This document shows, in pieces, positions 1-11,018 of a DNA stretch of 64,000 nt. Origin of the DNA: Symbiodinium natans (Eukaryota > Sar > Dinophyceae > Suessiales > Symbiodiniaceae). Every line of letters begins with the position of its first letter. The stretch's first letter is position 1. The notes below the pieces were generated by a model that saw nothing but the letters and a program-made list of their open reading frames with translations, was not told the origin of the DNA and made no database searches. The stretch spans positions 1 to 64,000 of the forward strand of contig CAJNDS010000237.1 in assembly GCA_905221605.1 (NCBI GenBank), read 5' to 3'. The position numbers were made by a program, and so were the translations under genes.

Positions 1-345
1 GGGGGGGGGGGGGCCAGGCCCGACCAGGCCCCTCCCCTTCCCAGAATTAAATAATTTACATAATTTAAATCCGAAACGCCCCTTTCGGATTAAAATTATT
101 TAAACTATTTAGATGTTTTAAATTATTTAAATTATTTAAATTATTTAAATTATTTAAATTATTTAAATTATTTAAATTATTTAAATTATTTATATTATTT
201 AAATTATTTACATTATTTAAATTATTCAAATTATTCAAATTATTTAAATTATTTAAATTATTTAATTCCGGGGGGGGGAATTAAATAATTTAAATAATTT
301 AAATCCGAACCCCCCCTTTCGGATTTAAATTATTTAATTTATTTA
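1..345. repeat. AT-rich foldback with G run
   Basis: The window opens with a G homopolymer, followed by a near-perfect tandem of a 9-bp AT unit (TTTAAATTA) from about 110 to 265. Flanking blocks around 75-90 and 300-325 both contain the palindromic-looking CCTTTCGGATT, so the block can fold back. No coding potential is seen. It could be a degenerate MITE or a simple satellite. Confidence 0.7.
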
Positions 346-567
346 ATTCCTTGCCCCAGAACCCCCAGAAACGACAACAGGGTCTATTTGGCAGATGGCT
401 TTTGTGAATAAGCATACGTTTTGGGGCCTTATTTCCTCTTTAAAACACGACTCTCAGCTTCCAAATAGACCCTATTTAAGCTGCACACCCCCCCCCTCCC
501 CCCCCGCGTTTTGGGGGGGTAAGGAGGGAAAGAGGGAGGTTTTCACCTCCTTTTCCCATCCAACACG

Positions 568-850
568 CCGCCAGGGTCGGCGGACCCTAAACCCTACAAC
601 CCCCAAACCCTAAACCCCAAACCCTAAACCCTAGACCCCAAATGAAACCCTTATTCCCCACAAAACAAGCAGAGAGAAGCCAAAGCCCTCGACCGAGGCA
701 ATGGCCCAGCAACCTGGACTGATTGACGACGGTTTAGGTTTAGGGTTTAGGGTTTAGGGTTAGGGTATAGGGTTTAGGGTTTAGGGTTTGGGGTTTAGGG
801 TTTAGGGTTTAGGGCTTCAGGGTTTCGGGTTTGGGGTTTAGAGCTCAGCG
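568..850. repeat. Telomere-like repeats in both orientations
   Basis: CCCTAAA-type units with variants lie at 585-645 and TTTAGGG-type units at 733-840. About 90 bp of unrelated sequence separates them. No exon is evident between them. Confidence 0.8.
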
Positions 851-1099
851 CTTGGGGGGTTTTACTTTAGGGCCTTTCTGCAACTGGGGGGGGAAGGGGG
901 GGGGAGGGAGGAGGATTGCTTTAGAATAGGGCTGCCTTATTAAGGGCCCCACAGTCTGGGTCTGGAAGAAACCCAAGATGATGGAGAGCCGACAAGAAGG
1001 TACCTGCGCGATGCTTGTTAGATTCTGCCTGTTTCTATTCTCAAGGTGTTGAGAGCTGGGCTTGGAAGCTAGCCCCAAAGACCTCAACCCCAACCCCTC

Positions 1100-2000
1100 C
1101 TTATGACCTTAGAGGCTGAGGGGAGGGTTTAGGGTTTTCGGTGTAGGGTTTAGGGTTTAAGGTTTAGGGGAAGGACCGGGCCCCAGACTTTTGCGGAGTC
1201 TTGGCGGGGTGTATGGCTTAGGGGCTTAGGGCTGTTCAGGATCGAGTTACTAAGCCTTCACCCCTAAACCTTATAAACCCGAAGCCCCTGAATTAACCCT
1301 TATCCCCATTTCCACCGTAAGCCCCTAAACGCCTAAAGTTTGCCCTAAAACCCCTAGATTTTACCCCCAAAACCTAAACGCCCCTCCCTAGTTTTATCAG
1401 CCAAGGAACCTCCTAGGGCCCAACGCCCCCAGCGTCGTCCGCAACGCGGCGATGCAGCAGGCGGAGTTGGGTCGTCTTTTTTTTCTTGTTTCTTGGGGGG
1501 CGGGGCGAGGGGGGGGGGGGGGGGGGTTAAAAGGGTTTTGAAGCCTTCTTGGGTTTAGGGCTTGGGTTTTTCGAGGATTTTTGCTTTAAAAGATTTTGGT
1601 TGCCGCCTTTAAAAGATTTTGGTTGCCGCCTTCTAGGGTTTAGGGGCTTATAGGGCATTGTAGGACTTCTGAGGGCTCGTTTGCCCTTTACTCAGGGCCC
1701 TTAAGGGCTTGTATGGCAGCAAAGCAGCACTCTTAGAGCCTCAACCGGTCTGTCTTGAAGCAAGTTGCCTAAACCATCCGCACGGGAATCGCTGGCTCAA
1801 TGATGGCGCAGAAGCTCTGAGGGTAGTTTCATGGGCCCTTAATATGTGGTCCTTAGCCTCCTTTTAAGGGCTCTGATGTATGCACCCTTAATGTGTATAG
1901 GGTATATAAGGGTTTGGATATTGGACCTTTTCTTTGAATTTTCGCAGAACGATAAACCCTTTAAACCCTAAGAACCCTACAAACCCGCAAAGCCCGAAAC
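1100..2000. other. Non-coding, degenerate repeats
   Basis: This stretch holds scattered TTTAGGG/CCCTAAA variants and a direct repeat of about 25 bp around 1587-1635 (units containing TTTAAAAGATTTTGGTTGCC). A poly-G run lies at about 1510-1527. The copy of repeat family E near 1815-1920 is listed separately. No exon could be supported. Confidence 0.5.
1815..1920. repeat. Repeat family E, copy 1
   Basis: It shares the motifs GGTAGTTTCATGGGCCC and TTTTAAGGGCTCTGATGTATG with copies near 20614-20735, 25700-25770 and 45519-45790. Those copies carry GGGTAGTTTCAGGGGCCC and AAGGGTTCTGAAGTATGGG. The ends are degenerate. It is probably an old inverted-repeat element. Confidence 0.5.
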
Positions 2001-2010
2001 GCAACCGCTG

Positions 2011-2145
2011 ATGAGCAAGGCTCGCGGGCAGCTCCGGTCAGCCATCGATGCTGGCGACGCAAAGCGTCTGAAGGCGCACTCTTTCACCCTTGATGTCCGG
2101 GAACATGTCCCCTTAGAGATGCTGCTTGCAAACACTTCCTTTGAT
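2011..2145 (+). CDS. Candidate exon, possibly with start codon
   Basis: ATG at 2011 opens 45 codons that end at a strong GTAAGG donor (2146). The peptide contains ARGQLRSAIDAGDAKRLKA, an alanine-rich helical segment of the kind common in alveolate proteins. The exon could instead begin at 2016 after the AG at 2014-2015, in which case the ATG is internal. It may be the first exon of the PARP-containing gene, but continuity over the next 9 kb is not proven. Confidence 0.5.
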
Positions 2146-2433
2146 GTAAGGCTCCACCTCGCAAAAAACGAGGGGAAAAGGGGGAGCCTTCAATTCTGAG
2201 CAACCCCCTAAACCCTAATTGAGATCCACCAGGCAAAAAGACAATCAACAACTAAACTCCAAACCCATACGATACATTCAAGCCCTTGAACAACCACCCT
2301 AAACCCTAAACCGCTCGGTTCTCCCGTTTATGCCAAGCTCCGAGTGGTCCCTGGTATTCCCAGCGGAAGCTGCGACTCATCCCTGAAATTTCAAAACGTA
2401 CTTTTGGATTGAGGGTTCGGGTACAACCGCCAG

Positions 2434-2518
2434 CGAAGCTTCAAGCAGGGGGCGCTGGTGGCTGCCAAGCGTCGGGCACCCAACTCCCGGCCAGGGCCTG
2501 TCAACATGAATGGTTGGG
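2434..2518 (+). CDS. Candidate exon, unknown protein
   Basis: It follows a CAG at 2431-2433 and ends before a GT at 2519. The open phase-0 frame reads RSFKQGALVAAKRRAPNS and has GC-rich third codon positions. A second open frame runs through 2364-2518, so frame choice is uncertain. No family is recognised. Confidence 0.45.
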
Positions 2519-3289
2519 GTGGAGGGTTTAGGGTTTAGGGTCCATAGGGTTTAGGGTGTAGGGTTTCGCGTTTTTTGTTAGCAGTCGAGTCGGTGTGTTG
2601 GACCCTGTTTAGTGTGTTCACTCCTCCCCCCCCTCCCCCCTTCCCCTTGAACAGTCGAAGCCGATTTGGACCCTCTCGCAGTAGAATCTGAAATTCTGGA
2701 CCCTCTTTCGATGGCCTAGAGATTTTCAATGAGGAGCCGTTCGCCCCTTGGTAGCGAGGCCCGGCAATCGAGATTAAAGTATTTCTTGCGACGCCCGGGA
2801 GGCTTGTCGTGATAGCGCCGGACAGCCCAAACAATCCCCAAGTCCTGAAAGGGCGGGCAAACTTGTCTTAAAGGATGGGGCCGGACCATCGATTTGTGTT
2901 GCTGAGGTTGGTGTTCCCGAGTGGCCGTTTTAATGTGAGGACCAGAAATGGGATGCCACCCCTTTGTTGAGATTTGTAAACTCCCAATCACCTAAGCAAC
3001 CCAAGAAAGCCATCATGCAGATGTTCTCAGGGGCCATTGGGTGACCGACCCTGTTGCGTGGACCCTTAGCCCTAGTTGTACTTCTTATGATTCCCTTTTA
3101 AACAATTGAAACCCCAAACCCACACCCAAACCCTAAATCCCCACTAAACAAGAACCCCAAACCCCGAACCCTGAAACCAAACCTAACCCCCTAACCCTAA
3201 ACCCTAAACCCTAAGAGTCCTCTCCTACGCCCTAAACCCTAAATTCCCGACTAAACCCTCAACCCTGAGTCTTCCGGTGGACACCCCAG

Positions 3290-3350
3290 GCCTGAATGCC
3301 ACGGAGCTCAGCGAGTTTGAGGAAGCCATCCTCAAGTACAAGGACTCAGG
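3290..3350 (+). CDS. Candidate exon, acidic helix
   Basis: The acceptor is ACCCCAG at 3283-3289 and the donor is GTTTAGGG at 3351. The frame gives LNATELSEFEEAILKYKDS, which looks like an amphipathic helix. The donor GT is the start of a TTTAGGG array that runs to about 3440 as TTTGGGG variants. Confidence 0.6.
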
Positions 3351-3500
3351 GTTTAGGGTTTAGGGTTTGGGGTTTGGGGTTTGGGGTTTGGGGTTTGGGG
3401 TTTGGGGTTTGGGGTTTGGGGTTTGGGGTTTGGGGTTTAGTTGGGATTTGGGATTTGGGATTTGGGGTTTGGGATTTGGGGTCTAGGGTTTCGGCTTTCG
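3351..3500. repeat. TTTAGGG/TTTGGGG variant array
   Basis: Three TTTAGGG-type units are followed by roughly eleven GGGTTTG units and then GGGATTT variants. The array starts at the donor of the exon at 3290-3350, so it is the 5' end of an intron. Confidence 0.85.
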
Positions 3501-3730
3501 TCAGGGTTTAGGGTTGTGTATTGGGTAGGGTGTAGTTTTTTGTTCAGGCATGGTCTGACATTACGTTGGGCTCAGGGTGTTTTGGGTTCCACCAGCCCGG
3601 ATTGCGTTAACCCCCAAACCCTGATCCTTCAGCCGTTGTTTGAGGCCTGGGTTATGGGTTGAGGGTTCGCTTCGTGAGATAGGGACACTTCGTTCTTCAC
3701 CCTAAACCCTCAACCTTAAACCCTAAAGAG

Positions 3731-3803
3731 GAAGTCCGCAAGCTGCCCCTGGGCTGGGACGCCGTGACCTCAGCCAACGGCCCGGCCCGAAGAAGGTTCA
3801 CGT
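3731..3803 (+). CDS. Candidate exon with WW-like start
   Basis: It follows AAAGAG at 3725-3730 and can end before GTGCCC (3804) or earlier before GTTCACG (3796). The peptide has KLPLGWDAVTSANG, which resembles the first half of a WW domain (LPxGW...T..G). The second conserved Trp or Pro is not visible here, so the domain call is only a suggestion. Confidence 0.5.
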
Positions 3804-3825
3804 GTGCCCTGGGAATGCTGTATTC

Positions 3826-3940
3826 CTAAACCCTAAACCCTAAACCCTAAACCCTAAACCCTAAACCCTAAACCCTAAACCCTAAACCCTAAACCCTAAA
3901 CCCTAAACCCTAAACCCTAAACCCTAAACCCTAAACCCTT
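3826..3940. repeat. Perfect CCCTAAA array (about 15 units)
   Basis: Uninterrupted 7-bp CCCTAAA units. This is an interstitial telomere-type array inside a presumed intron. Confidence 0.95.
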
Positions 3941-4359
3941 GCCGTGAATCTTCTTGACAGGGTGGGGGCGGGGGAGGGGGGGTAGAACCTCAGAGTGGAC
4001 AGGGCGCTGGGAGTGCTGCTGTGCAGGACACAGGAGGAGGCTTTAGTGTTTAGGGTTTCAAAAAAACCGGGTTGTGGGAGGGGGCGTTCCGAAAATCCGG
4101 ACTCCCATCGAAGGGAGTCGTTTTAGTTTTTGGGAACACTTTGCTTTGCTTGAAAGTGACAAACTCTAAACTCCCTAGACCCCAGAAACCCTAAGTAGAT
4201 CAATTTTCTGGCATGTCGAATGTACCGCCAGTGCGTGCGTTTTCTGCACATTTCCGAAGAGCAAAGCTGCTCTGCACCCAAGGCCCACAACCTAAACTCT
4301 GAACCCTAAACCCCAAACCCAACCAAACGCGAACCCTGAATCCTTAACCGAGCCCGCAG

Positions 4360-4447
4360 ACCAGAGATGCCAGAGACCCCGCACGGAATAAGCAAGGTCA
4401 GCCAGATGGTTCTCCATCGAGAAGGTGCCAGGAGCCTCCCACACCGG
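4360..4447 (+). CDS. Candidate exon, unknown protein
   Basis: The acceptor is CCCGCAG (to 4359) and the donor is GTCTAGGG at 4448, a variant of the repeat-derived donor. With one leading base the frame reads PEMPETPHGISKVSQMVLH and stays open to the donor. No family is recognised. Confidence 0.5.
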
Positions 4448-5139
4448 GTCTAGGGATGTAGGGAGTTGGGGCTTAGGAGCTTAGGGACTTCGGCGTCAGG
4501 GGGTCGCTTGGAGTTCACTTGGGGTGTAGTCCCTTCAGTTAGGCTTGCAATGCTGACCTGAGGCGTAGGGCTTCAGTTGGGGTGTATGGTCTAGGGGTTA
4601 GGGTTGAGAAAGATTCAGTGAAGTCCTTAGTGGGGTAACAACTACTTCACGTCCTCTGAGCTCAACCCCTCAATCTCCGGGAAACTGGCTCTTGGGCTTT
4701 ACAAGCTGAAAAGTCCGATGCCTTGGGCTAAGCCCAGAGCCAAGGGCAAGTCTGCACCAAATCGGGTTTAGGGTTTCGGTCACCCTGATAGCGCAATACC
4801 CTGTAAAGAATGTACCGAAAGTTCTCACTATGAATTAGCCTCAAGAAGCGGTTTAGGGAAGATTTGGGACCCCACCCCTTGAGACATAAACCAAGAACCA
4901 TAAACCCTAAACCCCAAACCCTCACTGTGTTTGAACATCGCTCGGTGCACTGCAACATGCTGCAGGATGGTTGCGAAGCTTAAGCTTGATGACCCCATGG
5001 TCTGCGGCGGCCTTAGGGGGAAAATCGCAGGGTTAAGAAACTGAAGGATTTAGGGTTCAGGGTTTAGGGACTCAAAGGGCTTAAGAAAGAAACTGAAGGA
5101 TATAGGGTTCAGGGTTTAGGGACTCAAGGGGCTATAGCA

Positions 5140-6000
5140 AGGGACTCAGGGACTTCTAGGGTTTAGGGAGTACGGTTTAGGGTTCAGGGTTAAGGCTTTG
5201 GGGGTTCCGGCTGAGGGTGGGGGCTTGCAGGGAGGGCCTTTAGGGAGCTGACTGGGGAAGCAAGCAGTACTTCCTTCTAATGTTTCGAGCTCAGGGTTCC
5301 AGGGTTTTTGTGATTTACAGGTATGGGTTTTCTTTGTCTGTAGCAATGAGCACCCCTCCGCACGGCAAATCCTAGACCCCAAGCCCTAAGCCCTAAACCC
5401 TAACCTTGCACCTCCGAAAGGAAATTGGGGACTGGGGTTTACTTTGCATCCCCCCCCCCGACGCTCAGTTGCGCGTTTCCAGCGCTTGTTGGACTTGACA
5501 CACCGGACCCGAACTCAGCTGACAAGGGTTCAGGGTGATACTCTTCCCAAAAGCTAGCAGCAGCCCATATCCCCTTAATTATTGGGGGCCCTAAACCCTA
5601 AACCTTTCGGGTTCAGGGTTTAGGGTTTAGGTTTAGGGTTTGGGTTTAGGGTTTAGGATTTAGGGTTTAGGGTTTAGGGTTTAGGGTTTAGGGTTTAGGG
5701 TTTGGGGTTTAGGGTTTAGGGTTTCGGGTTTCGGGTTTCGGGTTTCGGGTTTCGGGTTTCGGGTTTCTGGGGAAGCTTGGGAGTTGATTCATCGAGGGGC
5801 GTGCTGTAGTACAGAACCCCCAACAGAGCCCTGATGGAAAGTTGGGTTTAGGGCTTAGGGCTTAGGGCTTAGGGCTTAGGGTTTAGGGTTTAGGGTTTAG
5901 GGTTTAGGGTTTAGGGTTTAGGGTTTAGGGTTTAGGGGGGGGGGGGGGGGTGAAGCTTGTGCAAGTACCTTCAAAGCCCTAGAGCCTGAAAGCCCGAAAC
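5140..6000. repeat. Telomere-like arrays with variant units
   Basis: TTTAGGG arrays lie at about 5610-5765 (turning into TTTCGGG variants) and 5846-5938, the second ending in a G run. No exon could be supported in 4450-6780. Short open frames here are not flanked by convincing splice sites. Confidence 0.7.
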
Positions 6001-6783
6001 CCTAGGTTCCGAAAACCCTGTGACCCTAAAGCACTAAACGCACTGCAAACTTAGATCCCACACCCCTCAAGGTTTTCCGAACCAAGTCTTCTGGCTCCCC
6101 ACAAAAAGCGGCTCTTCCAGGACACATTGAGCTGAACAAAGGAAAGTGAGCCTGGTAGGTGAGATTCCGCGACCAAAACGGAGGTTCCTGGATTTGAGCT
6201 GTCCAGTGTTGTTGCCTTGCACCACGCTTAAACCCCAATTTGAAGGCACATGCCTTCTGATACTGTAGTTCAGTTTTGCGCGGACCTCAGAAGTAGGGAA
6301 GTGCTCGTGGCTTCTGTTTTTCTGCCGCCCTCATATTGCAGTGGTAGGCTTGCTCCGCGCCGGCCTCAGAAGCAGTGGATGGCCTTTTCGCTCAGATGAG
6401 CTGGGGTCCTTTCTCCGACTAGTCTTTGTCATGCTTTTTTGTGTTTGGGGTTTGGGGTTTGGGGTTTAGGGTTTAGGGTTTAGGGTTTAGGGTTTAGGGT
6501 TTAGGGTTTTTTGTTTGGGCGGGGGGGGGGGGGGGGGGGTTAAGCTGTTGTCGTTTTCGATGTTTTGGGCCCCGGCCTGACTCATTTGCGTGGTGGTGCA
6601 TTGACAGGTTGACATGGCTCCTCAAGCAGACCCTCATACCTGAACCCTATAAAACCCGAAACCCGAAACCCGAAACCCTAAACCCAAAGCCTTCACCCTA
6701 AACCCTAAACCCTAAACCCCAAACCCTAAACCCTAAACCCCAAACCCTAAACCCTAAACCCCAAACCCCAAAAAGCCCCCCAG

Positions 6784-6843
6784 TGGCTGCAAGGAAGGTC
6801 TACACCCGAGATCGGCTCGGGCAGCCGGTGCCAGAGAGGCAGG
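6784..6843 (+). CDS. Candidate exon, basic peptide
   Basis: It follows CCCCCCAG (to 6783), itself after a long CCCTAAA/CCCCAAA array. With two leading bases the frame reads AARKVYTRDRLGQPVPERQ. The end is uncertain: a GC donor at 6844 is possible, and the frame stays open to about 6870. Confidence 0.45.
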
Positions 6844-7508
6844 GCGCGAAGCCCTCGGATCCGACCCCTTAGCACTGTACTAAACCCTAAAGGCCCTAAA
6901 CCCTAAACCCTAAACCCTAAACCCTAAACCCTTGGGAATCATTTCTTTACTGTTGTTGATACAAAACCCAGGAGGATATTTTAAAATACTATGTTTTTAC
7001 TAAGGTTCTAAGGGGGAGTATCGTGTAAACCTTACATTAAGGGGTTTCAGGGTTTAGGGGGCTGAGTGCAAGTCCAGGACCCTTTTATCACAAAAAAGTG
7101 AGCAAGGCAGTGATTATATCTATGTTTTTTGTGTCCATTAAGCCAGTCAGACACTGGGTTCCCAAGCGAGGACAAGCCGATCCCAGAGAAGTCATGCAAA
7201 CAAGGCACCCAGCCTCTGTCCCCCAAAGCCATGCCTACGTGAAGGGTTCATAAGGTAGTTGAGACATGCGTTTTTAGGTGTTAGGGTTTAGGGTTTATAA
7301 GGTTGGGTGTGGGTTTTCAGGGGTTTCGGGGTTTCCCGGGGTTTGAGGTATTTAGGGTTTTCGAGTGTTCCGGGTTCCCTTCCGAATCAGGTGGTACCCT
7401 GTTATCATGGCAGTTGTCACAACCCGATTTGTAGGCCTCAAAAGTTGTAAGACCCGAAACCCTAGATTGGAAACCCTTACAAGCACCCTTTTAGGGTTTA
7501 GGGTTACC

Positions 7509-7604
7509 CTACACCCTAAACCCTAAACCCTAAACCCTAAACCCTAAACCCTAAACCCTAAACCCTAAACCCTAAACCCTAAACCCTAAACCCTAAACCC
7601 TAAA
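7509..7604. repeat. CCCTAAA array at intron 3' end
   Basis: About 14 CCCTAAA units lie immediately upstream of the exon at 7634-7700. They pair in mirror orientation with the TTTAGGG array that follows that exon. Confidence 0.95.
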
Positions 7605-7633
7605 CCCCCCCAGACAAAGCGTGAAGGCTACAG

Positions 7634-7700
7634 CTCCTCACCGTCTCGGCGGTCACCAACGACGAGTCCTGGGGGAACTACGTGGCTCGGCGGGAGGCGC
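7634..7700 (+). CDS. Exon between opposed telomere-like arrays
   Basis: The acceptor is CTACAG (to 7633) and the donor GTTTAGGG begins at 7701. The 67-nt exon is 22 codons plus one base. The frame reads LLTVSAVTNDESWGNYVA, with mostly G or C at third positions. An earlier AG at 7612-7613 would give other frames, less protein-like. No family is recognised. It is a clear example of an exon with CCCTAAA upstream and TTTAGGG downstream. Confidence 0.65.
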
Positions 7701-7778
7701 GTTTAGGGTTTAGGGTTTAGGGTTTAGGGTTTAGGGTTTAGGGTTTAGGGTTTAGGGTTTAGGGTTTAGGGTTTACGG
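7701..7778. repeat. TTTAGGG array starting at a donor site
   Basis: About 11 units. The first GT of the array is also the 5' splice site of the exon at 7634-7700. Confidence 0.95.
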
Positions 7779-8178
7779 TGTAGGGTCGTGTAGAGCTGTT
7801 CGACGGAAAGGGCATAGGCTTCAGGGCTCGACAGAGCTCTTATAGGGTTGCTAGGGCGTTTATACATGTGACCCTACACCCTAAACCCTAAACCCTAAAC
7901 CCTAAACCCTAAACCCTAAACCCCTGGGTTTATGGGGCTTATACAGGGCCTTTCTAGGGCCCTACAAAGGATCCCTACACCATGAAACCCCCCACACCCT
8001 GTGAGCCCTCAGCCCTAAGTCTACACTAAGACCTGTGAGCCCTAAACTCCTGAAACCCTGTTGCCTAGAATCCCTATGCCCTAACTTCCTAGACCCTAAC
8101 CCTGTGAGCCCTTAACCCCCTAAACCCTAATCTCCCTAAACGGCTTAAACTCACCTCGAAATATCGGGGGTGCCACAG

Positions 8179-8229
8179 GCCATCCGACAGGAGCTGAACA
8201 GCGACATCAAGGACTTCCAGCGGTTTGAG
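8179..8229 (+). CDS. Candidate exon, helical peptide
   Basis: The acceptor is GCCACAG (to 8178) and the donor GTGGCTC starts at 8230. Seventeen codons read AIRQELNSDIKDFQRFE. The same frame stays open to 8268, where a family D inverted-repeat element begins with GTAGCCC, so the exon may instead run to 8268. Confidence 0.55.
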
Positions 8230-8268
8230 GTGGCTCAGCACGGCTTTTCAGCTTGCTTGTTGGCCTTC

Positions 8269-8380
8269 GTAGCCCAGTGGTACCCTTTACCCTTCATTTT
8301 TAATTTTATGGGTTCCCTTATGAAATGGCCAACCCCCAAAAAAGGGTGCCCTGATCATAATGTGGTTACTGGGCTACTAA
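8269..8380. mobile_element. Introner-like element, family D copy 1
   Basis: The termini are inverted: GTAGCCCAGTGGTACCC on the left and GGTTACTGGGCTACTAAG on the right. It starts with GT and ends with AG, so the whole element could be one intron. Other copies lie at 32781-32876, 36597-36706 and 44647-44781. Right-end fragments lie at 29600-29616 and perhaps 46826-46888. Confidence 0.7.
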
Positions 8381-8647
8381 GTGGGGGAGCTTGGTGGCGT
8401 TGAGGGCTTAGGGCGCATAGGGTTCGGGGTTTAGGGTTTAGGAACAACAGATTGCGCAGACGAAATATGAAGCTAGATAAGTGTACAATAGAATATGTAC
8501 ATATGTAGATTTTCCTTCCTTATTCCCGGGCAGCACGAACTGCTGGGCTTCAGTCTCTACAGACCGGAGAATACCGAATAATTGAGCCATGCTGTTGGGT
8601 CCTTGAATGGGACAGCTCACTCTTTGTTTTTGCTCATTGATGTTTGT

Positions 8648-8815
8648 CCCTAAACCCTAAACCCTAAACCCTAAACCCTAAACCCTAAACCCTAAACCCT
8701 AAACCCTAAACCCTAAAAACCCTAAACCCTAAACCCTAAACCCTAAACCCTAAACCCTAAACCCTAAACCCTAAACCCTAAACCCTAAACCCTAAACCCT
8801 AAACCCTAAACCCTA
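8648..8815. repeat. Long CCCTAAA array
   Basis: About 23 units with one AAACC slip near 8717. It is intronic or intergenic, and no exon was found in 8640-10250. Confidence 0.95.
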
Positions 8816-9154
8816 TTCGTCAATTTCCACTCGTTTACATATGTTAAGGACCAGTGGGCTGAATGGTATTCGTAGGGCAGGGGGGTTGTACTCAAAAGAT
8901 CCGCGAAGCCCCAGCAAATCGATGACCTCTGACGTGTTCCTCTAAGGTCCCCATTTGCAAGGCTATACTAGACTTTCCTCAACCCTAAACCTTACTTCCT
9001 AAACCCTAAACCCCAAGCCCCAGGTCAATTCGGGAGCAAAGCCTCTGCAGTTTTGCTTCTTCGATAGCCCGTATCTTACTATGAGGGTAGTTAGCTACCC
9101 TATGCTATTCCGGCAAAGGGCAAGGTACTGACTTCCCTACTTGTACAGAATGCA

Positions 9155-9370
9155 GACAATAGACCCTAAGCCCTAAAACCTAAGCCCCAAGCCCTAAACC
9201 CTAAACCCTAAACCCTAAACCCCAAGCCCTAAACCCTAAATCTTAAGCCCTAAACCCTAAACCCTAAACCCCAAGCCCTAAGCCCTAAAGCCCTAAGCCC
9301 TCAACCCTAAACCCTGAACCCCAAGCCCTAAGCCCTAAAACCCTAAGCCCTAAACCCTAAACCCTGAAAG
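9155..9370. repeat. Degenerate CCCTAAA/CCCTAAG array
   Basis: Mixed CCCTAAA, CCCTAAG and CCCCAAG units with drifting spacing, consistent with an old array. Confidence 0.85.
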
Positions 9371-9924
9371 CACTGAGGTTGACACCCAGGCCCAGGTGTC
9401 TGGCCTGAGGCTCAGACCCGAACTTGCAAATCCTTGCGTATGAAGACGGGTATATATGACTGTTTTTGATGAATGAATATAAGGTTCCTTTTTTAATCTT
9501 GGTGAGTGTATATACCGGGTGGCCTTTTGGGGGTACAAGAAATATAAACCCTAATGCATATGGGCATCCTTCAAAGTATAAACACAACTACTGCTCTGAC
9601 TTTCTATACATACGTATATATGTAGTGCAAAGAGAGTTCTATGCCCTTTGCTTCTGTATATGTATCTCTAGTTGCGCCCCGGCGCACCCCCCACCCCACC
9701 TCTCCCCCCCCCCTCCCTGGTGTGGTTGTGGGTTGCTTTTAGGGTTTTGGATTTTAGGGTTTAGGGTTTTAGGGTTTAGGGTTTAGGGTTTAGGGTTTAG
9801 GGTTTAGGGTTTCAGGGCTTAGGGTTTAGGCCTTAGGGTTATAGCGGGATTGGGCCTAGGCCTTCGGGTTTTTCAGGGCTTACAGTTTCATGCAGGGGGA
9901 TTGTCTGGGTGGGCTGGAGAGAAC

Positions 9925-10215
9925 GCGCAGCGCACAACTATATAAATATCAATAAATAAATAATAAATAAATAAGTGTATATATAAATATATAAATATAT
10001 ATATATATACATACGTGTGTATGTGTATATATACATATATATATATATACATTGGAAAAATCCATATCTATATCATTATTTCCTTACATCTATATGATCC
10101 TCTCTCTATATATATATGATGTAGTATATATATATATATATGTGTGTTATCTGTGAATATTTCCTCATATTCATATGTATCTTTATGTTATATATATATA
10201 TATATATATACATTT
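9925..10215. repeat. AT microsatellite block
   Basis: (TA)n and related AT-rich simple repeats around ACACAT and TATATG motifs. No gene is seen. Confidence 0.8.
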
Positions 10216-10258
10216 AAAAAGCTCAAGCCTTAAGCAGCGACGGCTCGCCGAAGCCCAG

Positions 10259-10314
10259 GCGACACAGCCCTGGACGCATGCGGGGACAGCGCCGAGGTCA
10301 TCGCAGGGATCCTG
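10259..10314 (+). CDS. Candidate exon, ankyrin-like fragment
   Basis: The acceptor is AAGCCCAG (to 10258) and a GC donor is possible at 10315. With two leading bases the frame reads DTALDACGDSAEVIAGIL, which resembles part of an ankyrin repeat (xTALxxA.....xV...L). One fragment is not enough to call the family. It lies 1.2 kb upstream of the first PARP-domain exon. Confidence 0.5.
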
Positions 10315-10916
10315 GCTGTCGCCTGGCGGCCTAGGGCTTTCTAGGGTTTAGGGTTTAGGGTTTAGGGTTTAGGGTTTAGGGTTTAGGGTTTAGGGTTCAG
10401 GGTTTAATTAGGGTTCAGGGTTTAGGGTTCAGGGTTTAGGGTTTAAGGGTTTAGGGTTTAGGGTTGGGGGTTCAGTGAGTTTGCTTTGTTGGCTTTAGCT
10501 ACTTTAGTACTGTATACGGCACTATAGAAGGAGAGGTTTATTTAACGAGCTTCCATGAACAAGTCTCTCGACGGGAAGTCCGAAGCCCGGTTTCAAAGCC
10601 AACCGAACCCTAAACCCCTAAATCAAAACTCTATAAATCCCTGACTCCGCCCAACCCTAAATCCCCAAACCCTTAACCCTAAACCCTAAACCCAAACCTA
10701 AACCCTTAATTTTGTGGGTGCATAATTGCAGAGCTCCCCTTTCCCTGAGCTCAGGAAGACTTTGCCTCGCCCCTGATGCTGCTCTGCTGGAACTTGGGTT
10801 TGAGGGCTTGGGGTTTGAGGGTTTGGGGTTTGAGGGTTTGGGGTTTAGGGTTTAGGGTTTCAGGGTTTTGGGTTTAGGGTTTGGGGTTTAGGGTTTTGGG
10901 GTTTGGGGTTTGGGGT

Positions 10917-11018
10917 TGGGATAGTCACCCTTTTTTACTAACAGTCCGTACTAGGGATTGGAAGAGGGGGTACTTTAATCCCGATCAAGGACTGTTAGTA
11001 TAAGGGGGAACATCCCAA
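10917..11018. mobile_element. Introner-like element, family C copy 1
   Basis: Near-perfect terminal inverted repeats: GGGATAGTCACCC...ACTAACAGTCC on the left and GGACTGTTAGTATAAGGG...CATCCC on the right. The loop is about 40 bp. Related copies are at 25051-25110 (left half), 47566-47645 and 59541-59657. Confidence 0.75.

Noticed and set aside
2364-2518. A single longer exon in an alternative frame
   Set aside because: It stays open but gives a less protein-like peptide than the 2434-2518 frame; mentioned there as an alternative.
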